DNA from: Parvularcula sp039822105
GTDB taxonomy: Bacteria > Pseudomonadota > Alphaproteobacteria > Caulobacterales > Parvularculaceae
Reading direction: 5' to 3'
NCBI GenBank assembly: GCA_039822105.1
Contig: JBCBMW010000005.1
Coordinates: 124,001 to 188,000, forward strand
DNA length: 64,000 nt
Part shown: piece after piece, positions 17,327 to 26,167 of the stretch
Numbering within the stretch: position 1 is the stretch's first letter
How the letters are laid out: every line of letters starts with the position of its first letter
Notes under the pieces: model-generated
What the model saw: the letters and a program-made list of their open reading frames with translations, nothing else
Database searches by the model: none
What the model was told of the DNA's origin: nothing
Translations under genes and position numbers: made by a program

Positions 17327-18757
17327 CTACAGGGCTCGGCGGGCCGCACGCTTCCGTTCGACAGATGATGGAATGTCGAGGCTTTGCCGGTACTTAGCGA
17401 TTGTGCGGCGCGCAATGGCGATATCCACCTTCGCGAGCTCCTCGACCAATTGATCATCAGACAGAGGTGATGTTGGCTCTTCATTGCTGATCAGCTCTTT
17501 GATCAGATGACGAACGCTTTCTGCAGAGTACTCCTGCCCACCGTCCGAGGACGGAATAGCGGCAGTGAAGAAGTACTTCATTTCAAAGACGCCGCGCGGG
17601 GTGTGCATGTATTTGTTCGTGGTCACACGGCTGACCGTGCTTTCATGCATCTCGATCGCTTCGGCAACGGTCTTGAGGTTCAAGGGCCTTAAGTGACGGA
17701 TACCATGGGCAAAGAACGCGTCTTGATAGCTAACGATGGCGCTCGAGACCTTGAGAATGGTCCGTGCACGTTGATCAAGAGAACGAACGAGCCAGTTGGC
17801 ATCAGCAATCTGCGTTTGCAGGAACGATTTGCTATCATCGCTCTGCTTCTCGGCAGAAAGCTCCGTGTAGTAAGTTTCGTTGGCGATGACCCGCGGCAAG
17901 GTCTCACTGTTGAGCTCGACCTTCCATCCGCCATCGGCGCTTTCAGCAACATAGACGTCCGGCACGACAACATGCACTGGGTCTGAGCCGTAGACGAGGC
18001 CAGGCTTAGGGTTGAGGCGCTTGATCGCGGCCACAGCGTGGCGCAGCTCCCCATCGTCCATGCCTGTCAGGCGCTTCAGTTCAGCGATCTTGTGGCTGCC
18101 GAGAAGTGCGAGGTTATCAAGGAACGCTTCCATCTGGCTCGAAAGCTCACCCTGATCCTCAAGCTGGATGCTCAAACACTCCGCAAGCGAACGAGCGCCA
18201 ACACCAGCAGGCTCGAAACTCTGAATGATGCGGAGGACGACCTCCACGTCAGCTTCTGTGCACCCAAGGCGCGTCGCGACGGTGTCGAGCGGCGTCTGCA
18301 GATAACCGCTGTCCTCGATCAAATCGATCAGATAACGACCGATGCCCAGTTGGATTTGATCACGTGTACTGATGAGAAGTTGCTCTTCGAGCACTTCGCG
18401 CAAGGTGACAGCCTCACTGATGTTGGCTGCCGCATCGAAGTCTTCGCCGCCGCCCATCTGGGTCGCGACCTCTTTGATCCGCTCTTTAGGTGCAGGCGGG
18501 CCGTCATCGCTGCCGTCGACAGGGCGTTCAGGAAGCGCATCCGCTTCACCCTCGGAGGCAGGAGCCTCCGGCGCAGCGGAAGCCTCACCTTCGGAGGTTT
18601 CGCCGCGCTCAAGAAACGGGTTCTCGAGGAGCTTTTCCTCGACATAGGCCGCAAGTTCGAGATTGGAGAGCTGCAGCAGCTTAATCGCCTGCTGCAGTTG
18701 CGGCGTCATCGTCAGCTGCTGGCTTTGCCGTGCCTCAAGCCGGCCGGTCATGCTCAT
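17327..18757 (-). CDS. rpoN: RNA polymerase sigma-54 factor
   Basis: Protein of 476 aa. Region I is Gln/Leu-rich (QSQQLTMTPQLQQAIKLLQL); region II is acidic (~50-110); region III holds the core-binding part and a helix-turn-helix (MHESTVSRVTTNKYMHTPRG). The RpoN box reads ARRTIAKYRQ, two conservative changes from ARRTVAKYRE, with terminal PSSVERKR. Directs transcription with AAA+ activators. The start at 18757 (MSMTGR) could also be the ATG six bases later. Confidence 0.96.
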   Translation of the reverse strand: MSMTGRLEARQSQQLTMTPQLQQAIKLLQLSNLELAAYVEEKLLENPFLERGETSEGEASAAPEAPASEGEADALPERPVDGSDDGPPAPKERIKEVATQMGGGEDFDAAANISEAVTLREVLEEQLLISTRDQIQLGIGRYLIDLIEDSGYLQTPLDTVATRLGCTEADVEVVLRIIQSFEPAGVGARSLAECLSIQLEDQGELSSQMEAFLDNLALLGSHKIAELKRLTGMDDGELRHAVAAIKRLNPKPGLVYGSDPVHVVVPDVYVAESADGGWKVELNSETLPRVIANETYYTELSAEKQSDDSKSFLQTQIADANWLVRSLDQRARTILKVSSAIVSYQDAFFAHGIRHLRPLNLKTVAEAIEMHESTVSRVTTNKYMHTPRGVFEMKYFFTAAIPSSDGGQEYSAESVRHLIKELISNEEPTSPLSDDQLVEELAKVDIAIARRTIAKYRQSLDIPSSVERKRAARRAL

Positions 18758-18824
18758 GCGCTAAGATCCCATCCAACGTTCGCGGGCGGCCTTGATCGGC
18801 ACCCCCATCCCGCGAGGTCAGACG

Positions 18825-19601
18825 TTACGGACCATACGTTTCGCCTAAGTATACACGGCGAACATCTTCGTTAGTGACCACACCTTCTGCGCTACCCTCA
18901 AAGAGGACTTCGCCTTGGTGGATGACGCTCGCCCGATCGATAATATCCAGTGTATCCCGGACGTTATGGTCGGTGATGAGGACACCAAGGCCGCGGTCTT
19001 TGAGCTGTGAGACAAGCTCCTTGATGTCGGCGATGGCAAGGGGATCGATCCCGGCAAAAGGCTCGTCGAGCAGCATGAAATCTGGGCTCGTGGCCAGCGC
19101 CCGCGCGATTTCGAGCCTCCGGCGCTCACCACCTGAGAGGGCTGTGGCCATCGAGGCGCGCACATGGGTGATCGAGAATTCTTGCAAGAGGTCTTCGACG
19201 ACCTCCCGCCGTTTGTGCTTGTCCGGCCAAGCCAGCTCAGCGACGGCTTCGATGTTTTGCTCGACAGTGAGACCGCGGAAAATCGAGGCTTCTTGCGGCA
19301 AATAACCAAGTCCCAGCCGCGCGCGTTGATACATCGGCAGCGCCGTGACGTCGTAGCCATCGATGGTGATCGATCCGCCATCCGCCGGAACCAGCCCCAT
19401 CACCATATAAAAACAGGTGGTCTTGCCCGCGCCGTTGGGACCCAAGAGGCCCACCACTTCACCCCGGTTCACCCGGAAATTGACGTGGTTCACCACCCGG
19501 CGACGGCGATAAGATTTTTGGAGGTTCTCCGCCACGAGGCCGAGATTTTGGTTGGGCACCTTGGTGGCCTCACCGGTGTTGGCTGCGACGCTGCCTTCCA
19601 T
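18825..19601 (-). CDS. lptB: LPS export ABC transporter ATP-binding protein
   Basis: ATPase of 258 aa that powers LPS extraction from the inner membrane with LptFG and LptC. Walker A GPNGAGKTT (~54-62), Q-loop in YLPQEASIF, signature LSGGERRRLEIARAL, Walker B FMLLDEPFAGIDP and switch His in ITDHN are all intact. Its ATG overlaps the lptA stop by 1 bp (TGATG), implying coupled translation. It carries a ~20-residue N-terminal extension before the usual start. Confidence 0.96.
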   Translation of the reverse strand: MEGSVAANTGEATKVPNQNLGLVAENLQKSYRRRRVVNHVNFRVNRGEVVGLLGPNGAGKTTCFYMVMGLVPADGGSITIDGYDVTALPMYQRARLGLGYLPQEASIFRGLTVEQNIEAVAELAWPDKHKRREVVEDLLQEFSITHVRASMATALSGGERRRLEIARALATSPDFMLLDEPFAGIDPLAIADIKELVSQLKDRGLGVLITDHNVRDTLDIIDRASVIHQGEVLFEGSAEGVVTNEDVRRVYLGETYGP

Positions 19602-20086
19602 CAGCTGGCGTCCTGCCCCGCAAAGAGGCCGCGCACACGGCCCCCCGGCTCGGTCGACATCACCATGGCGCCGGTGATGGTGTTGTAGGTGAGCTTATCG
19701 GCGGTCGCGACCTGGGGGCCCTGGAGCACCACGACACTGCCAGTGACAGTCAGTTGGTTGCCGCCCGCTTCAAAAAAGGCGTGATCACCGGCCAGAGCAT
19801 CGCCCTGGACATTGGCGTAGCGCACACTGCCCATCGCTTCGATGCTTTCAATCTCACCCGTCTCCGCTGAGAGCTTGATGATCATCTCATCAGCAGTCAG
19901 CACCACGCCGGGTTGGGAGACGCGTACATCGCCCTCGCCGATCCAGGTGAGGCCGGCATCTTTGCGCTCCACACGCGCGGCATCGATTTCGGATGGCTTT
20001 TCGGAATCAAACCCAACGCCGCCTTGGGCCCAGGCGTGGCTCCAGCTGAGTGCCAGCACCAAGAAAAGACGGACAGCAACGCCCAC
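19601..20086 (-). CDS. lptA: LPS transport periplasmic protein LptA
   Basis: Periplasmic bridge protein of 161 aa with a signal peptide (cleavage near AWAQ) and one OstA domain. Beta-jellyroll repeats appear as GEGDVRVSQPGVVLTAD and GDHAFFEAGGNQLTVTG. It forms the LPS-conducting filament between LptC and LptD. It lies 6 bp after lptC and overlaps lptB. Confidence 0.9.
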   Translation of the reverse strand: MGVAVRLFLVLALSWSHAWAQGGVGFDSEKPSEIDAARVERKDAGLTWIGEGDVRVSQPGVVLTADEMIIKLSAETGEIESIEAMGSVRYANVQGDALAGDHAFFEAGGNQLTVTGSVVVLQGPQVATADKLTYNTITGAMVMSTEPGGRVRGLFAGQDAS

Positions 20087-20092
20087 CAGCCC

Positions 20093-20764
20093 TTACTCCT
20101 TTATCCCCGCCGATACCTTTGGCTCGAGGCGGATCTTCACGTCCCCTTCGAGCACCAACCGATCTTCGGTTTGGTACACCGTGGCCTTATCAGCGCGCAG
20201 GGTTCCTGTCTCGCCCGCTCCGTTCACCTCTGACGAAGACGTGACGATTTGGCTGTCGAGATCGACCTCAGCGGCGTCGGTGGTGAGGATAAACACCTCC
20301 CCGCTTTCGCTTTGTTGCTCGAGCTCAACATCCCGGGTGAGGTTCATGCGCCGAGCGGCGCGGTCATAAATGCCATCAAGGGAGCGCACGAGCACGGTGT
20401 CGCCCGACTGGCTGAGCCGCCGCGCCTCCGGCTTATCAAGGCCAATGAGATCTGGATCAGAGGCTGCGCGGGTGGCGGAGGTCGCCGCAACCTCAAACGG
20501 TTGACCATCGAGGTCCTCACCAAAATAGCGCGGCCGCGCGAGGCTTGCCTGGCCATCGGTGACGTCAAAGGTCGAGAATTGCAGCAAGAACGCGCGATCG
20601 ACCCGCGGCGGGGTCGCGCTCAACGCGAAGGTCATGAAAAGCCCCGCGGCCAATGCCGGCACGGCCAAGCGCAGGTTTCGCACCCGCAAGCTGTGGCGTG
20701 TGACACGCTGTGCCGCGGTGTAGCCAGCCTCCCCAGACAACGGACGAACCATAGGCTTGCGCAC
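20093..20764 (-). CDS. lptC: LPS export system protein LptC
   Basis: Bitopic protein of 223 aa with an N-terminal membrane anchor (~33-50) and a periplasmic LptC/OstA-like domain whose repeats include RDVELEQQSESGEVFILTT and DKATVYQTEDRLVLEGDVKI. Passes LPS from LptBFG to LptA. Start codon is GTG 20764, set by an AGGAG 6 nt upstream. First gene of the lptCAB-rpoN-hpf-ptsN series; a promoter candidate lies in the gap behind it. Confidence 0.88.
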   Translation of the reverse strand: MRKPMVRPLSGEAGYTAAQRVTRHSLRVRNLRLAVPALAAGLFMTFALSATPPRVDRAFLLQFSTFDVTDGQASLARPRYFGEDLDGQPFEVAATSATRAASDPDLIGLDKPEARRLSQSGDTVLVRSLDGIYDRAARRMNLTRDVELEQQSESGEVFILTTDAAEVDLDSQIVTSSSEVNGAGETGTLRADKATVYQTEDRLVLEGDVKIRLEPKVSAGIKE

Positions 20765-20778
20765 GGAGGCTCCTGTTT

Positions 20779-20810
20779 ATTGATGTTATAATGCCCTAAT
20801 TAGGCACAGT
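20779..20810 (-). promoter_or_regulatory. Candidate promoter/operator of lptCAB-rpoN
   Basis: On the minus strand the gap between rnd and lptC carries a TATAAC -10-like hexamer about 20 bp before the GTG. A perfect 10-bp palindrome CCTAATTAGG (20795-20804) lies just upstream, where the spacer or -35 would be, and GTGCC is repeated beside it. The region is noticeably AT-richer than its surroundings. Promoter inferred, not proven. Confidence 0.4.
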
Positions 20811-20868
20811 GGCACGTGTAACAAGGCGATAAAAGACGTGATCTATGGCCAGCGCGTTAAATTCTCCG

Positions 20869-21495
20869 TCAACTATGCGCAAAAATGTCCGTATCCGGCC
20901 AGCCCATCAGATCGAGCGACGCCCTGTAGGGCAAAAAGTCAAAACATTTCATAGCGATATCGGAGCGCCCCTCACGCGCTAGACGTTCGTCTAACCACAG
21001 CTTTGCATCGTGCAAATGAAGGACATCCGAGGCGGCATAGCTCTTCTGCGCGTCCGACAGCGTCTCCGCACCCCAGTCCGAGGACTGCTGCTGCTTCGAG
21101 AGATCAACGCCCAGCGATTCTTTCAAAAGATCCTTGAGGCCGTGCCGGTCGGTATAGGTGCGGGTCAGCTTGGACGCGATTTTGGTGCAGTAAAGCGGTG
21201 TGGTTTCGGTGCCGAGCCACTTTTGGAACATCGCGATATCAAAGCGCGCATAGTGGAAGATCTTGGTGACTGAAGGATCGCGCAGCAGCGAGGAAAGCCG
21301 AGGCGCTTCAAAAGTCGACCGGTCGATCTGCACCAAATGCGCGTCGCCATGCCCAAGGCTCAACTGGACAACGCAAAGCGCATCACGATGAGGGTTGAGG
21401 CCGAGGGTTTCGCTATCAACCGCCACGCAGGCATCGCGCGCGCCGCTCCAGTCGAAGTCGTCGGGCAGGTCGCCCTTATGCAGCTTGATCGACAT
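20869..21495 (-). CDS. rnd: Ribonuclease D-like 3'-5' exonuclease
   Basis: DEDDy exonuclease of 208 aa. Exo I DSETLGL, Exo II with HYARFDIAMF and Exo III YAASDVLHLHDA supply the D-E-D-Y-D residues. It lacks the C-terminal HRDC domain of E. coli RNase D, as do the short alphaproteobacterial forms. Probably trims tRNA or other RNA 3' ends. ATG 21495 has a GGAGAG element; the longer frame to 21528 overlaps the upstream gene. Confidence 0.88.
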   Translation of the reverse strand: MSIKLHKGDLPDDFDWSGARDACVAVDSETLGLNPHRDALCVVQLSLGHGDAHLVQIDRSTFEAPRLSSLLRDPSVTKIFHYARFDIAMFQKWLGTETTPLYCTKIASKLTRTYTDRHGLKDLLKESLGVDLSKQQQSSDWGAETLSDAQKSYAASDVLHLHDAKLWLDERLAREGRSDIAMKCFDFLPYRASLDLMGWPDTDIFAHS

Positions 21496-21524
21496 CAGCT
21501 CTCCACAACAAAGCGGAAGCCCAT

Positions 21525-22862
21525 TCACCCTCTGCCGCTTGGGGTCAAGTGCGGCTCGATCATCGAGCGCATGTCGACCCGGGCGCGAAGACGCGTCGCG
21601 AGAAGATACGTGCCGCCGAACTTGCGGTGGAGGAACACCATCACCGGGCTCGGCACATGGGCAAAGTCATCATCCCGCAAGGTCATCCCGAGCTCCCGCA
21701 TGCGGATCGCCAAATCCGACTCGGTGAAGTCATAGGGGCCCTCATGAACGAGCGGTTCCATCGATAGGGTGAAAAGTTCCGCAAGCGTCTCTTCATGCCT
21801 GCTGCCAGCGTTATCACCGACAAGCCCCATCACCGTGGCGGCCTCGCGCACAGCTTCCCAATCGTCATCGAAACCAGCTTGGATCAGCTTGCGGTAGCCA
21901 TCGGTGATGTGCGCTGGCACCTCACGCGTGGCGCCAAAGTCCAGAAGGACGATCCGTCCACTGTCGGTCTGGTAGAAATAGTTGCCAAAGTTGGGGTCTG
22001 TCTGCATCAGACCAAACTCAAACACTTCCCGCACCACAAGCTGCATCAGAAGTGAGACGACGCGGTCACGCTCCTCCTGCGGAGCATCGATCAAACTCTC
22101 GATCGGCTGTCCACGGACGAGCGACATGGCCAAGGTGTCCTTGGTCGAGAACTCATCACAGACCTGGGGCAGAACAAAGTCGTCCGAACCTGCGAGCAAC
22201 TCACCAAAACGCTTAAGATACTTCGCCTCGCGCTCATAGTCCGCCTCCTGATGAAGCTGGACTTTCGCTTCTTCGAGGAGCGGCTTGACATCCATGCCCT
22301 TGGGCACGAGGCCAGAGACATTGAGGATCGACATCACATTGTCGATGTCGCTGTCGATGCTTTCGCGCACACCCGGATACTGAATCTTGATCGCAAGCTC
22401 TTGCCGGTCTTTCGTCTGGGCACGGTGGACCTGGCCGATCGATGCCGCCGCCATGGGGCGAACATCGAAACGCCCGAAACGGCGAAGCCAGCCCTCACCC
22501 CATGCTTTATCGAGCACCTGGCGCAACTGCTTCGCTGGCATCATATCGCCCGCGCTGCGCAGGCGCGCGAACACTTCGGTGAACTCTTTGGGGATCGCCT
22601 GCTCGTCCGCCATGGAGAGAAGCTGGCCGATCTTCATCGCCGCACCGCGCAGGCGCGAAAGCTGATCCGCCACCTTGGCAGCATTCTTCGGTGTCAGGAG
22701 GAGATCCTCCATCGACGGCCGCTCGCCCTTGGCCACGCGGCGCGCGCCATCCACCAGGACACTGCCTGCGATCGATGTGGTCATCCCCCCGAACCGGGCC
22801 ATGCGCCCGAGCCGTCCGCTCGGTACCGCCGTGCCGCGAAAGTCACCCTCGTCCTCAGCCAT
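21525..22862 (-). CDS. ABC1/AarF/UbiB family atypical kinase
   Basis: Atypical protein kinase-like ATPase of 445 aa. The ADCK/UbiB signatures are seen: KIGQLLSM (KxGQ, ~residue 77), AAASIGQVHRA (Ala-rich loop), LAIKIQYPGV (ATP Lys) and QTDPNFGNYF plus LLDFGATRE (catalytic Asp and metal site). Relatives support ubiquinone synthesis; a Coq4 homologue lies about 8 kb away. No C-terminal membrane anchor is evident, unlike E. coli UbiB, so I leave the symbol blank. Confidence 0.88.
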   Translation of the reverse strand: MAEDEGDFRGTAVPSGRLGRMARFGGMTTSIAGSVLVDGARRVAKGERPSMEDLLLTPKNAAKVADQLSRLRGAAMKIGQLLSMADEQAIPKEFTEVFARLRSAGDMMPAKQLRQVLDKAWGEGWLRRFGRFDVRPMAAASIGQVHRAQTKDRQELAIKIQYPGVRESIDSDIDNVMSILNVSGLVPKGMDVKPLLEEAKVQLHQEADYEREAKYLKRFGELLAGSDDFVLPQVCDEFSTKDTLAMSLVRGQPIESLIDAPQEERDRVVSLLMQLVVREVFEFGLMQTDPNFGNYFYQTDSGRIVLLDFGATREVPAHITDGYRKLIQAGFDDDWEAVREAATVMGLVGDNAGSRHEETLAELFTLSMEPLVHEGPYDFTESDLAIRMRELGMTLRDDDFAHVPSPVMVFLHRKFGGTYLLATRLRARVDMRSMIEPHLTPSGRG

Positions 22863-22963
22863 CGCCCGTCCGTCGCTGCGTCCTCGTTAGATAGGGGCAG
22901 CAGCAGCCCCGCCCAATGGGACAGAACCACTCGCCACTGGGCGCCAAAAGGGGTCGCTCGCCC

Positions 22964-23893
22964 TCATTCGGCGAGCGAGAGTTCAGGCAGGCGATCGAAC
23001 AGCGCCGCGGGTGGTTGCCGTTGTGCAGCCTCGGTCAGCTGCTGAAGGTGATGAGCCCTGGTCGTCGCGGCGACCGCACCGTCAACAAAGGGCTGAGCCA
23101 GGACATAAGAAAGCGCGAGTTCAGCCGCCGTCCATCCGGGCGTGTCGTGAAGAAAATCCATTTCCGGCGCACGCGCGCGGGAAAGCTCGGCCCTGTTCTT
23201 GATCACCGCCCGCGCAATCGTCCACAGATCCGCCAGCGACGAGGGCCGAAAGAAGCCCCGGTTGTAGAGCCCTTGGGCGAGAGGCGCGATCGCAACCGTG
23301 GCAAAGCCAGCGCCCTTGGCTCTTTGAAATATGTCCGCATGCTCTTGCTTGAGGATGTTGAAGACACCCATCACGACACTGAAGACCTGGTCGTCCGGCT
23401 CAAACCCGTCAAGCGCACAAGCAAAGGCACGTTGTTCCCCGCAGATCCCCGCGCGATCAATCTTACCCTCTTGCTGCAATTGCTGAAGCACCGGCGCGGA
23501 TCTCTTCATTTCGTCCGGGGTCGGCCCATGAAGGTAAAGAAGGTCGACACGGTCGCGACAGAGGCGCGTGAGACTTGTCTCCACATCGCCGCGGATGCCC
23601 TCCTCGCTAAAGTCCGTATAGTGTCGCCCCCGACGATCTTGCCGCGTACCCGTCTTGGTGCTGATAAACCAATCCTTGCTATCAGGCGTACGCCGCATAA
23701 TGCGTCCGAGCCGCTCTTCCGCAACACCGCGAGCGTAGAACACCCCGGTGTCGAAATGAGCAATCCCATGCTCAGCCGCGCCAAGCACCAATCGATGCGC
23801 CTCGCGCTCCGAAAACCAAGGCATCCCCCAGGCGCCAGCGCAGCCATATCCCAGGCGCAAGGAGGATCCAAACAGGTCACGGCGGGTGGTCAT
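22964..23893 (-). CDS. Aldo/keto reductase
   Basis: NADPH-dependent oxidoreductase of 309 aa with a TIM-barrel fold. Catalytic tetrad positions appear as Asp and Tyr in FDTGVFYARG (~47-56), Lys in ISTKTGT (~80) and His in LLYLHGP (~119). The N-terminal TTRRDLFGSSLRLGYGCA and GICGEQRAF resemble the L-fucose/D-threo-aldose dehydrogenase-like subgroup; the substrate is unknown. Divergent from nothing; it lies between the UbiB-like gene and tRNA-Arg, all on the minus strand. Confidence 0.88.
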   Translation of the reverse strand: MTTRRDLFGSSLRLGYGCAGAWGMPWFSEREAHRLVLGAAEHGIAHFDTGVFYARGVAEERLGRIMRRTPDSKDWFISTKTGTRQDRRGRHYTDFSEEGIRGDVETSLTRLCRDRVDLLYLHGPTPDEMKRSAPVLQQLQQEGKIDRAGICGEQRAFACALDGFEPDDQVFSVVMGVFNILKQEHADIFQRAKGAGFATVAIAPLAQGLYNRGFFRPSSLADLWTIARAVIKNRAELSRARAPEMDFLHDTPGWTAAELALSYVLAQPFVDGAVAATTRAHHLQQLTEAAQRQPPAALFDRLPELSLAE

Positions 23894-23924
23894 AGTCGCG
23901 CGCTAGCATGGTTTAAGGGAGAAT

Positions 23925-24001
23925 GGCGCACCCATGAGGATTCGAACCTCAGACCTCTGCCTTCGGAGGGCAGCGCTCTATCCAGCTGAGCTATGGGTGC
24001 T
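23925..24001 (-). tRNA. tRNA-Arg (anticodon CCG)
   Basis: 77-nt cloverleaf on the minus strand. The acceptor arms GCACCCA/TGGGTGC pair perfectly, the discriminator is G, and CCA is encoded (TGG at 23925-23927 on the plus strand). D-arm GCTC..GAGC, anticodon stem CTGCC/GGCAG with loop CTCCGAA giving anticodon CCG, and T-arm TGAGG/CCTCA with TTCGAAT. Reads CGG codons. No integration site duplication or mobile element is next to it. Confidence 0.97.
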
Positions 24002-24063
24002 TTGAAGCGCCGGTATGGGACCCTTGGGGGCGGATTGGCAAGAGGAAGCTTTCCGCGCGCCGC

Positions 24064-24786
24064 CTACTCGATCGGATTCATGATCCGGCCAGGATAGATC
24101 GCCTCGGCGCGGACAAAGGTGTCGACCACCCGGGCCGTCTCTTCGAAACTGATCACATGGGGATGCTTGGGCGCGATGGGCTTCTCGTCACCGAACTGCG
24201 GCGCGGTGGCCCAGAGGCTTTGCATGTTAAGCCCATTGGCCGAAAGATCATCAGCGGCTGGCGGCTTTTGAAGCTCGCCCGTGGACGCGGCGAGATGCTC
24301 GCTGAACAGTGCAGCCGTCTCGAGGAACAGACGGATCGTCACCGCGACGTTGCCCCGGGGCATGCCGAAATCCGCCACCTCATAGCGAGAGAGATAGGCA
24401 ACATCATCGCCATTCAGACCGGCGGACACAAAGGCGTAGCGGTAGTTGAAAGCCGCCACGGTGCGGTGATCGACCTCGGTCTGGAACAGCGTCACGAGAT
24501 GCATGCCTCGGCAGCGCCCACGATCATCACAGGCCATCGGCGTGATCTGAAACTGCATGCCGTCAGGCGCAGTCACCAGGAGCACACGCTCCCCCGCCGG
24601 CAGGACGACACCGTCAAGCTCAAGCCCCATCTGCTGGACAACGGGGATCAACGCCTCCGCGTGGAGGCTCGTCAGCGGCGCAGAAGGGTTGCGGATTCCG
24701 CGGGACGTGCCAAGCGCGTTCGCTTGGGCACTTGCCTCCCCAATCATCAACATTGCGGCCCATGCCGCCCAGACGAGATTTTTCAT
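24064..24786 (-). CDS. YbjN domain-containing exported protein
   Basis: Protein of 240 aa with a signal peptide (cleavage near ASAQA). The core (~45-165) matches the YbjN family: LIPVVQQMGLELD, VTAPDGMQFQITPMAC, then FNYRYAFVSAGL and VTIRLFLETAALFSEHL. The C-terminal ~70 residues are a variable tail. Function unknown. The start codon lies only 4 bp from that of the divergent RsmB-like gene, so each promoter must lie inside the other's coding region. Confidence 0.75.
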   Translation of the reverse strand: MKNLVWAAWAAMLMIGEASAQANALGTSRGIRNPSAPLTSLHAEALIPVVQQMGLELDGVVLPAGERVLLVTAPDGMQFQITPMACDDRGRCRGMHLVTLFQTEVDHRTVAAFNYRYAFVSAGLNGDDVAYLSRYEVADFGMPRGNVAVTIRLFLETAALFSEHLAASTGELQKPPAADDLSANGLNMQSLWATAPQFGDEKPIAPKHPHVISFEETARVVDTFVRAEAIYPGRIMNPIE

Positions 24787-24790
24787 TTTT

Positions 24791-26167
24791 ATGCCGCCGA
24801 ACCCTAGACCTCAGAATGGTAGCGACGACTCAAAGGGGAGTAAACGCGCCGAACAGGACGAAGAGCGTCAGCCGCTCCCGCCGGGCATCGCCTCGCGCAG
24901 CGCAGCGCTCGATCTTCTGAGGATGACAACCCGGGGAATGACGCTCGACCAGGCGCTTGATGAGTGCCGCTCTTTCAATGCTTTGGAGGGCAGCGACCGC
25001 GCATTCACGCGGGCTCTGGCCTCCACCACCCTCCGCCGCCGGGGGACGCTTGATGAGGTGATCGCCACCTATCTGCGGGAACCGCTGAAACCGAAACAGA
25101 CCCATCTGCGCGATATCCTGCGGATCACCGCGGCGCAGCTCTGCCTGATGGGGACAGAGGCCCATGCCGCCGCGTGGTCTGCGGTTGAGCTGGCCAAGCT
25201 GCGGGTCGAGACCAAAGGCTATCAAGGTCTTGTGAACGCGGTGTCCCGGCGGCTGGCCGAGACGGGCGCAAAAAAGGCTGAAGGCGTCGAGCCGCGGGTG
25301 GATACGCCAGGCTGGCTATGGCGCAGCATGGCCCGCGCGCATGGGGCGAAGACCGCCGCCGCTATCGCTGAAGCGCACCGGAAGGAAGCGCCGCTGGATC
25401 TGACCGCCAAGGACCTCGAGACGATGTCGAAGGCCCTTGGGGAGACACCGTTTGAACGCATCGGGCCGCAAACGATCCGCATGGAAAGCACCCGCGTGCA
25501 GGAGCTGCCCGGCTTTGAGGAGGGTGATTTCTGGGTTCAGGACGTGGCCGCTACAATCCCAGCCGCCGTCCTCAAAGCCCATCCAGGAGAGCGGGTTTAC
25601 GACCTGTGCGCCGCGCCCGGCGGGAAGACGATGCAGCTGGCCCTGACGGGGGCGGACGTTTTCGCCGCCGATCACAGTGGGCCGCGGCTTGAGCGCCTCC
25701 GCGAGAACCTCGAGCGGACCAAACTGTCGGCCGTCGTGCTCGAAGAAGACATTCTGAAATGGACCCCGCCGCAACAGGCGGATGCCATCCTGCTCGACGC
25801 CCCCTGCAGTGCGACAGGGACGATTAGGCGGAACCCAGACCTTCTGTGGACGGCCCGGGAAACACAAGTGCCAGATCTCGTGCGCCTGCAAGCGCGTATG
25901 ATCGATAAGGCGCTGGAGCTGCTCCGGCCTGGGGGGCGTCTTATCTACGCTGTTTGCTCGCTCCTCCGCGAGGAAGGCGAAGATCAGATCAAGAAAGCGC
26001 TGGAGCGGCATGGGAACCTCTCGCGCGAGCCCATCACCGCTGACGAGGTCGCGGACCTGCCGGTGATCAACAAAGACGGAGACGTCCGCTCCCTGCCCCA
26101 CCGCCTAGCGGACCAAGGCGGCATGGACGGCTTTTTCGTGGCGCGTCTCCTGAAAGCTGCTGATTAG
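24791..26167 (+). CDS. rsmB: RsmB/NOP family rRNA m5C methyltransferase
   Basis: Protein of 458 aa. The N-terminal NusB-like RNA-binding domain (~35-165) is followed by a SAM domain with CAAPGGKTMQLA, and both catalytic cysteines in DAPCSATGTIRRNPD and YAVCSLL. Methylates C5 of a cytosine in 16S rRNA (C967 in E. coli). The 35-residue charged N-terminus has no alternative start, so ATG 24791 stands. RsmB is the best match, but other m5C enzymes share the plan. 4-bp TTAG stop overlap with the next gene. Confidence 0.88.
   Translation: MPPNPRPQNGSDDSKGSKRAEQDEERQPLPPGIASRSAALDLLRMTTRGMTLDQALDECRSFNALEGSDRAFTRALASTTLRRRGTLDEVIATYLREPLKPKQTHLRDILRITAAQLCLMGTEAHAAAWSAVELAKLRVETKGYQGLVNAVSRRLAETGAKKAEGVEPRVDTPGWLWRSMARAHGAKTAAAIAEAHRKEAPLDLTAKDLETMSKALGETPFERIGPQTIRMESTRVQELPGFEEGDFWVQDVAATIPAAVLKAHPGERVYDLCAAPGGKTMQLALTGADVFAADHSGPRLERLRENLERTKLSAVVLEEDILKWTPPQQADAILLDAPCSATGTIRRNPDLLWTARETQVPDLVRLQARMIDKALELLRPGGRLIYAVCSLLREEGEDQIKKALERHGNLSREPITADEVADLPVINKDGDVRSLPHRLADQGGMDGFFVARLLKAAD

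Noticed and set aside
23925..24001. tRNA-Arg as an integration site
   Set aside because: No direct repeat of the tRNA 3' end, integrase or foreign composition on either side.
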